64,000 bases of DNA, taken from positions 930,001 through 994,000 of the forward strand of contig OZ025784.1 in assembly GCA_964019425.1 (NCBI GenBank), read 5' to 3'. The notes under the pieces are model-generated. The model did no database searches. It was not told the origin of the DNA and was given only the letters and a program-made list of their open reading frames with translations. Made by a program: the position numbers and the translations under genes. Positions 41,936 to 51,482 of the stretch are shown one piece after another (positions within the stretch are counted from its first letter, which is position 1; every line of letters starts with the position of its first letter). This DNA is from Flectonema sp. DT1601 (taxonomy: Eukaryota > Euglenozoa > Diplonemea > Diplonemida > Diplonemidae).

Positions 41936-42298
41936 TCACTTAGTTATTCCCTCTCTTCCTCTCTTCCTCTCTTCTCTTTTTTTTATTTTTATTTTTTTTT
42001 GCTTACAGAATTTTTTTTGACACTTTTTTTCTAATGAAAACCATTTCAACATATCCTGTTCTCATTATGAGACGTGATCGACTTGAATTTTCGTTTGTTA
42101 TTTTTTTTTATTTCAAAATAATATCCGTCATAAGCATCCTGATGAGGATGTTTATTTTTTTGATATTTCTTTTGGTAATGAAAAAAGGGGTGTCGTATAA
42201 ATGGATTTGACTATAAATATATTTTTTTTTTTGTGTTTTCTTTTCCACACATTATGTCATTATAATTTTTTTCAAGATGCTCCCAATATAAATGGAAG

Positions 42299-45200
42299 AT
42301 GATCGAACCGGGAGCACTTTGCTACTTTGTACATAAAGAAGAACATAGTTGGTTGCTTGGAAATGTGAAATCATGGGATGGCAAGAAGGGAAGCTGTGTA
42401 AGTTCCGATCCCAAAGTCCCAAACATGGTATGCGAAAAGTTAAAAGAAGACGACATTTACCCGATTTCAAAAGACGTTTTGGGTGAAGACGTGAACGACT
42501 TGCTCTCTCTCACGATATTACACGACGCGACTCTTCTCAATTGTTTGAAAATGAGGTACTACAAAGATGTCATTTATACGAATATTGGAGCCATTGTAGT
42601 CGCATTGAACCCTTTCAACTTCAAAATACCGCACTACATGGATGCAGAGATGCCGAAATACCTCGCAGAGGGTGACAGGATAGAAACAAACATTCCTCAC
42701 TCTTGGGCAGTGGCTCACAATACTTACTACGAGATGATGAACGATCAACAAAATCAGTGTATTCTAGTTTCCGGAGAGTCGGGTGCGGGTAAAACAGAGG
42801 CTTCGAAAATTGTGATGAAATACTTGGGAGCGATCTCATCGAAGAGGGGTGAAGACCACCAAAAAGAAGCAGCTCAAGTAGTTGGAAAGAAAATTCAACT
42901 CGCATCTCCAATCCTTGAAGCATTCGGTAATGCGAGAACTGTTCGTAATGACAACTCTTCTCGTTTTGGTAAGTTCATGAAAGTTCAATTCAACGACACT
43001 GGATTCTTGGTAGGAGCGTTCGTTATAAAATACCTCCTGGAAAAGTCTCGAATTATAACAGCGGCGAAGGGTGAGCGGGTGTACCATTCATTCTACTTAG
43101 CGTGCAGGGCATCAACGGAGTTTAGAGAAAAATATAACATCGGAGAAGACAAGACCTACACCTCATTATCATCAGGTAAACAGTTTGATAATAAAGAATT
43201 CAACACACTCGATGACTTCACTGAAGTACTCGACGCAATGGGTGCCGTTGGAATGAACGAAACTGAAAAAGACGGAGTCTGGAGAGCTGTCTGCGGTGTT
43301 CTACATATTGAAAACACTCGATTTGTAGAAGACGGTGAAGGCTCAAAATTAGATGACAAAACAAGCTCATATGTCGATATGTGTACTCAGTGTTGGGATG
43401 TTGACACCGCCACAATGAGACAAGAATTTCATTTCACCACACTAATAGTTGCTGGAACTAAAGTAGTAAGAACTCTTAGACCTGTTCAGGCTTATGATGG
43501 AAGAGATGCCTTAGTAAAAACCTTATACGACGAAGTATTCGGTTGGCTTGTTGTAAAGATCAACGGAACTCTTGACGTGGAAGAGGATTGTTTTCAGTGG
43601 GTTGGGTTGTTGGATATATTTGGATTCGAAGATTTCGATACCGGGAATTACTTTGAACAACTTTGTATTAACTTAGCGAATGAAACAATTCAAGGTCACT
43701 ACAATCAGTTTATCTTTCAAAAAGACATGGACGAATGCAGAGCAGAAGGCATTGACGTTGCATGCATTCAATTTCCAGACAACACACCCTGTCTTCATAT
43801 GATAGCAGGTAAAGGTGGAATCTTAGCGTTACTCGATGAAGAGTGTTCACTCGGAAAAGGATCTGATTTAGGGTTTCTTGATGCTGTGTCCAGAACATTC
43901 GCTAAAACAGAATTCTTTTTAAAAAAAACTCTTGCGAAAAACAGTTTTATAATCCACCACTATGCTGGATCCGTTTCTTATGAAGTTACTGGTGCTTTGG
44001 ATAAAAACAGAGATACTCTGAAAGATGCTTATAAAATTATGATGAGAAACAGTAATCACGATTTTATAAAAGAGTTAATCGCTGCTCCAATTGAGAAGAC
44101 TGGGAAAAGAGTTTCAGTTGGAGGGTTTTTTAAAAACCAACTCAAAGATTTAATGGACCTCATCAACTCAACTAACCCGCATTGGATTCGATGTGTGAAA
44201 CCTCATCCAGCAAAGAAACCGTTAAACTTTCACGGTGTTTCAACTATGTCTCAACTTGGTAGTAGTGGAGTACTCGGTACTGTGAAAATCAGAAAAGCAG
44301 GATACCCCGTCAGACTTCAATTTGATCTATTCTGGCCACGTTATCGAGTCATAGCTCTCTCACATGGTAAGGGTTCTGACGTAACACTTTCCCAATCTCT
44401 GGATGGTTCCAAACTAGTAGTATTCGACATCCTAAGTTGGGACAATACGATGGTTCAAATGGGTAAGACACGTGTATTCCTAAAAGCACATGCTTACATC
44501 GCTCTTGAAAAAGCCAAAAAAGTGGCTCTTGGAGTCAGCGCTATCAAACTTCAAGCCGCAGCCAGATGGAAAACAGTTCTTCCGATAATTAGAAAGAAAC
44601 GATGGGAAGCGTCATGCAGACTGATTCAGTTTGAGTTCAGAGATTTCATGGTCAGGTGTGCAGAGATAAGAAAAGAGAGGGAGATTAGAAGAAAACAATT
44701 GCAAGCACAGCATGAGCAAGAGAGAGAACAATTAATAAGTGAAGGCCTCAATGGAATAGAACCAATATACGTCGAATTCGAAGCTCCACTTGCAAACTGG
44801 AAACATGAAATGGAACAGCAGGCTATTGACATTGAGAAGATGATTGAGCAGTTTGGTGATTCTCGTCAGCTCATCAGAACTGAACACGCATCCGGCGCTC
44901 AGGCGATTGAACTGCAATGTGAGAAAGAGTTTCAAGACCTTCAGAGATTACTACTCGAGATGCTACTCGATTGCATCAGTCTTTCTGAGAATGATGCTCG
45001 CAATGACGTCAAACGGATCGAACGCGTTGAAAGAGAACAATTATATCTCCGATTAGAAGAAGGATTTGCTTTCGTTGATGTGTTGTTGTACATCGAGTCT
45101 GAAGTCGTCGTTCGAGACTCCATCTCTCAACTTGAAAAGGGAGCTCGTCTCGAACTGACCCGTCGTTGGGATATAATGGAAGAAGAGAAGTGTGAATGGG

Positions 45201-46591
45201 ATTCTATGATGGGGGTTCTGTTACCGAAATGTCAGGGTGTTCGGAAGGAAATTCAAAAATATCAGCGTCGGTTGCAAAAACGCGAAGATATCGTCCGAGA
45301 ACGACAAAGTCTGGGAGGCGGTGGTGGCGGTGGTGGTGGAGGTCAATCTGTTGGCTCACCAAGTGGGTCGGGTAGACACTACGTTCAATGTATGCCTGGA
45401 GGTAAACCTGTAATGGTAGAAATAAGTAATCAATTCAAAGACACAAGTAAACCTGCCTGGGTAGGTTCTGGTAACGTCGCTGCATTAGATCAAACACAAC
45501 GAGCAACTGTTAGATCTCGTGAGGACTTAGCGAAGATGATGGCACCCAAAGCACCTCCTGGTCAGCCATCATCTCCTCTCTCAACCTCACCAAAGTTCGC
45601 AAATTCGAGTGTCAGTCCTCAGCGAGGTGTGACATCACCTAGTGGTTCCCCTCGTAGATCTGTTGCAGCGATGCAGTCTCGAATATCAACGACGTCAAAA
45701 ATAAAACCTGCGGCTTGGGAAGAAGCTCCTCGACTGACTTCTGTTGACCCATCGAGTAGTATTGATCATAAGGTATGAGTTATTGAGTTTTATTTATTAC
45801 ATTCTGCTGTCTTAACTTTAAAAAAAAAAAACAGATCGTGGGAGCAGCAGCAGACGCTCTACAAAAGATGGGAGACCAGAACCCAATGTTCAAACCGTTA
45901 TTTATAAGTTCGAGAACGGAAGTAGCTGCACAGCTAAGTTGGCTTAAGGAACAAGGAGCATACAAATCACTAAAATTCATAAATCCTCACGAAGTAAGAA
46001 CTTTGAAACAACTTCGGAGTGCTGAAGCAACTCTTCGAAAATATAAATTTGAACATTGTGAGAAAATGAGAATAGAATTAGCTCGGTTGGATGGGATTTG
46101 CAAGCTCTGTAAAGTACCTGAAAGGCATCCAGTCACAATGCAACACACGAGAATGACAGCTGTTCACAAATCACTAATTGTTAACTACCCTCCGACTACT
46201 GACGTCTTTCAAGTAGTTGAAGAAGTCACTCGACTCTCAACAGCTATCCATGAGCACAAAGAAGAGGTTCTCAGAGTACTTCTTTCAGCTATGAAACAAG
46301 GTCTCATCCCACCTCAGATCGAATAGTATGTACTCAGTCGTTGTCTTCTTTTTATATTATTATTACATCATAATAAACAACAACAGTAAACCATCAAAGT
46401 CTTCACCTCCAGTGACTGATGTCATCAGTGAGAAGGTTCCATATAAACATCTAAAGCTTCATTTAGATAAAAGTATTAATATAACAAAATATGACGTCTA
46501 TGTCAGGTGTACGTCGTGTAATACTTTTTACAGAGAGACTGTCGGGAGGTGTTGGTCATGCGGTGGAACAGCTGAGGAGGAGTTCGCTTAG
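42299..46591 (+). CDS. Unconventional myosin with C-terminal zinc ribbon, three exons
   Basis: Exons 42299-45772, 45835-46325 and 46387-46591 join in frame to give about 1389 aa. Residues 1-50 resemble the myosin N-terminal SH3-like fold. The motor spans about 60-740, with P-loop GESGAGKT at 159, switch I (NDNSSRFGK, about 217), switch II (DIFGFEDFDTGNYFEQ, about 438) and the STNPHWIRCVKP actin-binding/relay region near 620. One to three degenerate IQ motifs, a Glu/Arg-rich helical region with coiled-coil stretches (about 780-1000), a poly-Gly run and a Ser/Pro-rich disordered tail follow. The end is a C-x2-C-x10-C-x2-C ribbon (RCTSC...RCWSC). It is an actin-based motor; cargo and class are not determined. 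A second ATG frame overlaps the start, but the chosen one gives the full motor. Confidence 0.9.
45773..45834 (+). other. Myosin intron 1 (62 nt)
   Basis: The intron runs from gtatga to aaaacag and contains a stop in the exon-1 frame. It is phase 0, and removing it restores a continuous reading frame between HK and IVGAAADAL. Short length and a T-rich body with an A-run before the acceptor match intron 2. Confidence 0.85.
46326..46386 (+). other. Myosin intron 2 (61 nt)
   Basis: The donor is a canonical gtatgt and the acceptor is caacaacag. It is phase 2. Removing it replaces an apparent stop (tag) with a Tyr codon and continues into the zinc-ribbon exon. Without splicing, the ribbon would have no upstream coding sequence. 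Confidence 0.85.
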
Positions 46592-46701
46592 TCGATTTCG
46601 TCATCTACTGACAGACGAAATAAACACATCGGTAGTATCGCTGGGCAATCTCCTTTCCTCGTATAGTTGTGTTGTGCGTTAGTTTATATATTTCATAGAT
46701 T

Positions 46702-46868
46702 TACGTCAGGTGTACGTCGTGTAATACTTTTTACAGAGAGACTGTCGGGAGGTGTTGGTCATGCGGTGATACAGCTGAGGAGGAATTTGCTTAGTTGTTT
46801 TCGTTATTTACTGACAGACGAAATAAACGTCAGTAGAAGTGATCCATCTCTGGCAATCTCCTTTCCTA
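46702..46868 (+). pseudogene. Tandem duplicate of the myosin zinc-ribbon exon end
   Basis: This segment repeats about 46499-46660 at an offset of 203 bp, including the ribbon codons, the stop codon and part of the 3' flank (gacagacgaaataaac and caatctcctttcct). The encoded ribbon is preserved (RCTSC...RCWSC) with one Gly-to-Asp change and otherwise silent changes. An AG 12 bp upstream of the ribbon is in phase 0, whereas exon 2 of the myosin ends in phase 2, so simple alternative splicing from that exon would be out of frame. Confidence 0.6.
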
Positions 46869-47657
46869 AATTTGATGACCATCCTCCCTCTCAACTTTTT
46901 TCAAACAAATTGTGTAATAATAACAATTGGAAGGCAAACGTTAAAATCAGATTCTCTGTCTGGAGGGAAAAAAAAAATAAAAGAAAAAGTGGGGAAAAAA
47001 AAATAAATAAAGAAAAAGGTGCGATTTTATACCACACTTTTTTATATTTGTTCGTGTCCCTGCGTATAGTTTAAAGAAAAAACTGCAAGTCTTTTTTTTT
47101 TTTTTTTTTCCCCCTTTAGATTTTTTTTTTTTTTTTTTTTACTCTTAGAGCCCACCCATTCCTTTTTTAGGAAAGATGTTGCTTTAGTGTGTTTCTCCCT
47201 TTGTGTATTATGTAAGATCGTGTAACACCTTTCCATCTTATAGAAGTTGCAGTTGGTCCCCTTTACTGGGCGACTCGCAACATTTCAGTTGTGTTTGTTT
47301 TTCTTCATTGTACTCACTAAAATTGTTTTACCTGGGAGAGACAAGTCGAGGAGGGGGAAAAAAAAAAAAAAAAATAATAGAAAAACAGAAAAACAGAATA
47401 AACAGAAATCGTAGAACGAAAAAAAAAAAAAAACAAAAAAAACCAAAAAATAACCGACATCTGTTTGTACATCCGAAAGAAAATACATTCTGAGAAAAAA
47501 CAAAAAAAAAAAAAAAAGGATTCGAGTTAATTTTTATTATTATAAGGCAGGCAGTCCCTTCACTGTTGTAATGAACTCTTCTGATTAGTTCGTTGAATTT
47601 AAGTAAACAAAATTCCTGTCAAAAATGTATCTAAAATTTCTTTAATAAAACAGAAAC
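46869..47657. other. Intergenic region, homopolymer-rich
   Basis: Long A-runs and T-runs dominate this 0.8 kb. No gene was seen. The last bases before the HPP gene are tttctttaataaaacag, an acceptor-like AG ending at 47653, four nucleotides before the ATG. Confidence 0.6.
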
Positions 47658-48302
47658 ATGACATCCACAACAAACAATGAACCAGATAATGAGGAGCTCA
47701 AAGAAGAAGAATGTTTCCGTTCGTTTGTTGGTTGGAAGGAATACATCGACAGATGGAAAGGAAAAGAAATTGGAAACAGTAATTATAAACCTGTCCTAGA
47801 GAGAGTTATAGATGGAAGCCTATCAGCTATCGGGGCTTTTATTGGACTTTTTGTTGTGTGTGTCCTTCACTACAAAAGTGATCCTCTCGAAGGAAATATG
47901 TTCGTCGCATCATTTGGAGCCAGCGCGGTATTGATCTACGCAGCTCCGGAGGCTCCGTTATCCCAGCCTTGGAATTTTATTTTTGGTCATTTGTTGGCTG
48001 CTTTCATTGGAGTGACATTTCGAAATATATTTGGAAACGACTCGGAGTATTATTACGTGTCGGCACCACTTTCTTGTGCAGTTACTATATTATTTCAGCA
48101 TGTGTTTCTTTGTGTTCATCCACCCGGAGGTGCCACTGCGATGATCGCTAATGCGTTGCCAATAACAGCTCGTTGGAGTGGATACTACTTCTTGGTAACT
48201 CCGATTGGTTTCGGTGTTGTCATTCTGACGGTTGTTGCTTTTGTTTTTAATAATATATTCCATCGTAGACAGTATCCTCACAGGTGGGCTGCTTTTTTTT
48301 GA
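47658..48302 (+). CDS. HPP-family integral membrane protein
   Basis: This 214-aa protein carries the family signature HPPGGATAMI, with the His of HPP at residue 154. Four to five hydrophobic segments lie at about 50-70, 78-97, 101-121, 130-153 and 175-198. It ends with the YPHRW-type motif usual after the last helix. HPP proteins occur in bacteria, algae and other protists, and some plant and cyanobacterial members are reported to move nitrite across organelle or cell membranes. The substrate here cannot be read from the sequence. The N-terminal 45 residues are acidic and probably cytosolic. No signal peptide or transit peptide is evident. Length is normal for a stand-alone HPP domain. Confidence 0.9.
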   Translation: MTSTTNNEPDNEELKEEECFRSFVGWKEYIDRWKGKEIGNSNYKPVLERVIDGSLSAIGAFIGLFVVCVLHYKSDPLEGNMFVASFGASAVLIYAAPEAPLSQPWNFIFGHLLAAFIGVTFRNIFGNDSEYYYVSAPLSCAVTILFQHVFLCVHPPGGATAMIANALPITARWSGYYFLVTPIGFGVVILTVVAFVFNNIFHRRQYPHRWAAFF

Positions 48303-48934
48303 AAAAAAAAAAAAAAGAATTGGCTTTTTTTCTTAAACTTATACAGAAAACAGTAATATAACACTTGTTGATGTTTTTGTTTGTTTCTTACAATACTTGT
48401 TAAATTGCAAAAAAAAAAAACTTTTTTTAAAAAGTTTTTTTTTCGAGTTTTCGCATCTTATTTCAAATTGCAGTCTTATCATCTCTTCTGTGAGATGATT
48501 AACTTTTTTAATTCCACAAAACGTACAAAAAACATTAAGTTGTTTCGTGTTTTTTTTTTTTTTTTTTTAAATTATCAAAACAAAAAAAACTTCGCGTCTT
48601 TCTTCTGAAAGAATACGTGGAGTGCTTATCCGTATGCCCTTCCTCACATTTTATTCCGTAAAAGGTACTTATTTAAATGTAATCAATGTTTTTTTAAAAA
48701 AAAGAAACATAAATTTTCTTGGCTTCTTAAAAAGCGGAATTACTCTGGTTGGTCAAAATAAAAAAAAAAATAAAGACCCCCAGCAGACAACAGCTTTGTT
48801 CTGTGCGGAAGAGTTAGTTTTAATGCCCGTTGAAGGGTTCAAAAAATAATGTGGTTTTATTTAGAAGGTGAGTTTTTTTTTTATTTTATTAAATTTATAG
48901 TATTTCGTTCTTTACAAAAGAAGCTTTGTTGTTG
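48303..48934. other. Intergenic region before the ligase gene
   Basis: This is T-run and A-run rich with no convincing gene. A 75-codon frame at 48622-48849 has mixed composition and no recognisable domain. The last T-rich stretch ends in aaatttatag (AG at 48900), 34 nt before the ligase ATG. Confidence 0.5.
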
Positions 48935-51361
48935 ATGAATTCCGATAGTAAAGGAAGTGGAACTATCTTGGCTGAATCTCTGAAGAAGGGAACGTTACCG
49001 ATATGGTGTAAAGAGTTTGCAGAGGGGAGTTCAACTGGTCGAAGTATGGACAGAGTTCGTAATCTGTTAAAGCAATTGGGATATCGGAAATCATCATTGG
49101 AAGACGAGTCCTTGTTAATGGGATGTAAAATAACATTAAAATCCAATCTAATTCTCCAACTGTCAAACAAACTACTAAACATCGATGAGAACAATAACAC
49201 CTCTATCACCGCAGCAGCTTTATCAGAACTAACTTCCGATTTAATAAAATCGTTGTTGGTATCATCAAAAAACACTCAGCTGTCAGAAACCGCATCCAAA
49301 CTAATTCTACTCACAACAAGGGATATGTTTACTCACATTATTATTCCTGTTTTGGTGTCTGGATCTATTCCGGCACTGGTTGATGGATGTGATAAAATTG
49401 ACGTTCAAAAAAGATGTGAAAATAAAAACAAAACACCTCCATCAGATGCTAGTCAAGTAAAAAAAATAAAACTGAACACGAAAACTGAAGAAGAGCGTTG
49501 CTTGACATCAGTTTTGGAAAGATTTCCAATTCCGATTGGGGAGGTGAAAGGATTTAGTTTCGGAGATCATTTTGATTGTGTTCATCCAAAAAAACCAACT
49601 CATTGGAATACGATTATGGGAATCCAAGGACCCTTAATAGCCGATACAAAGTATGACGGTGAGAGACTCTTAATTCATAGAAAAGGTCAAAATGACTACG
49701 CGTTCTATTCTCGAAACCGATTTCCAATTCCGGAAAAGAAAACAAAAGACATAATAACAGTTCTTGATGATGCTTTACAAAAATTCTCAACTTGCGTGTT
49801 GGATTCGGAAATCATCTCAGAATTCACTTTCGGAGGTGCTGTCGGAGGTATTGACAAAACCACTCTAATAAAGAAACCGCTTCTATTCGTTTTCGACATC
49901 ATGTACTTATGTGAGACCTGCATATCACATGTCCCCTTAAGAGTTAGAAAAATGCTACTTAACCAACTTCTTACTGTCGTCAACGGAAGAATTCAAGTTG
50001 GTGAATACAAAACCGTCAGCGGTACCGCAACTCAAAAACGAGATGTTTTGATGCATTCAATGGATGGGTTGCTTAAAAAACGAATGGAGGGCTTGGTTGT
50101 TAAACCAGCAGACTCTCCTTATGTATTTGGTAACAAGACTACTTGGATAAAGATAAAAAGAGGATACCTTGATTTCACTGACAAGCTACCAACGATCCCA
50201 GCGCAACAAGCTTGTAAAGTTTTTCAAGAATTCATGGAAGGTGAGAGTGATCGATTGTTTGGTAAACGTAGTGATCCGATTGAAGTTGGAAATGTCATCG
50301 CACCGGCGTATGAAAAGGTTGGAAACCTTCCCAACACTGTCGACTGCGCTGTTGTGGGATGTCGATTTAACGATGGAGACAGTCTCCCTGAATCACTGCT
50401 ACTCGGACTCTGGGATCCAAGAAAGTCTAGATTTTGCACACTCTGTTACGCCTCGACTTCTAAGGTTAATATTTCTATTCTAAAATCCATGTGGAAGATA
50501 ATTAAGAAAACGATGTTTCGAATTGACAGGAAGAAATCAAAAGTTCCTCGGCATGCAGCGATTCACGAAAACAATCTCCCAGACATGTGCATTGAAAGTG
50601 CTAAGCGGTGTTCTGTCATTGAGATTGACGGTGAGCGATTTGAAGAGTCTTGGGAGCATAGTTGTGATTTCATCTCTGTTATAAAACCAATTATAGTCAG
50701 ACTCCGTGAAGACAAAGATTTAGGAACTCTAACGCCAATGAACGAACTAATTGAAATGTACACAAACTCCGCAGCAAACAAAACTACTTTCAATCCAAAC
50801 GCTCAGTGTGATGACATCGGTGGAATGAAACCGACTGCTAACCAGCTTCTACTACTGAAACCTGCCTCAGCTAAGCAACTATTAACACTAACGACTACCC
50901 CTTCAATCACTTCTATTAGAGTTCTTACTGTTAGTGTTGCTGTAGTCGGAAGATGGTCACAAAAAGGAGTCATGAAATCTATTAATAAATTATTCGGTCC
51001 TTCAGTTCAGAAATCATACGAACAGATTAGTACGAAATCAAAACTAGGCGACGTCCATTTCATCAAAGTATCAAATTCTGGTAGTGGTGGTGATGTTTTT
51101 GTTTGTTTGTTGTTATGTCAGAAGTACACAAACAACAATCCCGTGATACCTAAATTAGATATTCCGTCTTGGGAACTTTGTATCCGAAAACTCGGTCGAT
51201 TCTGTCAGCAGCAAACAGTTGCGGTAGAAGTCCATTTGGCTGCACCTGCTCCTCCGGTTCCAAATGCAAACTGGGAAGTTATGAAAGAAGTGGTTGAGAA
51301 ATTTATTCTTTCTAAAGAAGTTCGTATTGTGAACTACCTCCCAAGTGATATCGGAGTATAG
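48935..51361 (+). CDS. ATP-dependent DNA ligase fused to a C-terminal macro domain
   Basis: From the first ATG the protein has 808 aa. Residues about 1-190 may hold a diverged DNA-binding domain. The adenylation domain has motif I KYDGER with the nucleotidyl Lys at about 239, then LDSEI, FVFDIMYL, MEGLVVKP and WIKIKRGYL in the canonical order. An OB-fold region follows (about 420-520, with TVDCAVVGCRF). Residues about 657-808 resemble the ALC1-type macro domain: V-x-V-G-x-W-x-x-K-G, then KSYE, a VHLAAP strand, NWEVMKEVVEK and VNYLP. Macro domains of this type bind ADP-ribose, so the fusion would target a nick-sealing enzyme to poly-ADP-ribosylated DNA breaks, as XRCC1 and PARP do for LIG3. 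The ligase assignment is firm. The macro assignment rests on pattern similarity. Confidence 0.85.
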   Translation: MNSDSKGSGTILAESLKKGTLPIWCKEFAEGSSTGRSMDRVRNLLKQLGYRKSSLEDESLLMGCKITLKSNLILQLSNKLLNIDENNNTSITAAALSELTSDLIKSLLVSSKNTQLSETASKLILLTTRDMFTHIIIPVLVSGSIPALVDGCDKIDVQKRCENKNKTPPSDASQVKKIKLNTKTEEERCLTSVLERFPIPIGEVKGFSFGDHFDCVHPKKPTHWNTIMGIQGPLIADTKYDGERLLIHRKGQNDYAFYSRNRFPIPEKKTKDIITVLDDALQKFSTCVLDSEIISEFTFGGAVGGIDKTTLIKKPLLFVFDIMYLCETCISHVPLRVRKMLLNQLLTVVNGRIQVGEYKTVSGTATQKRDVLMHSMDGLLKKRMEGLVVKPADSPYVFGNKTTWIKIKRGYLDFTDKLPTIPAQQACKVFQEFMEGESDRLFGKRSDPIEVGNVIAPAYEKVGNLPNTVDCAVVGCRFNDGDSLPESLLLGLWDPRKSRFCTLCYASTSKVNISILKSMWKIIKKTMFRIDRKKSKVPRHAAIHENNLPDMCIESAKRCSVIEIDGERFEESWEHSCDFISVIKPIIVRLREDKDLGTLTPMNELIEMYTNSAANKTTFNPNAQCDDIGGMKPTANQLLLLKPASAKQLLTLTTTPSITSIRVLTVSVAVVGRWSQKGVMKSINKLFGPSVQKSYEQISTKSKLGDVHFIKVSNSGSGGDVFVCLLLCQKYTNNNPVIPKLDIPSWELCIRKLGRFCQQQTVAVEVHLAAPAPPVPNANWEVMKEVVEKFILSKEVRIVNYLPSDIGV

Positions 51362-51482
51362 AATCTCTTCACACCTGTTGTTGTTGTCGTTGTCGTTGGT
51401 TTTCCACATTTATTTACCAAAACTTTTTATATTCACAGCCGATGAATCAAAATATATTATTTCACAAAATGTAATTAAAAAG

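Larger units (their letters stand above)
40120..42298. other. Intergenic region between gene 4 and the myosin gene
   Basis: The part from 40120 to 41646 is the duplicated 3' flank. The part from 41647 to about 41935 is a diverged copy of the DOMON-gene 5' flank. From there to 42298 the sequence is T-rich with no gene. A short upstream ATG with an immediate stop (42277) lies between an AG at 42276 and the myosin start. Confidence 0.7.

Noticed and set aside
46708-46794. Alternative last exon of the myosin
   Set aside because: The available AG gives phase 0, whereas exon 2 ends in phase 2, so the ribbon would be read out of frame.
46667-47074. 135-codon ORF over the duplicated ribbon segment
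   Set aside because: Its frame is not the zinc-ribbon frame and it continues into A-rich low-complexity sequence.
48849-48900. Short 5' exon (atgtgg...) and 33-nt intron for the ligase gene
   Set aside because: The phase does not fit the ligase frame and the intron would be about half the length of the two supported introns.
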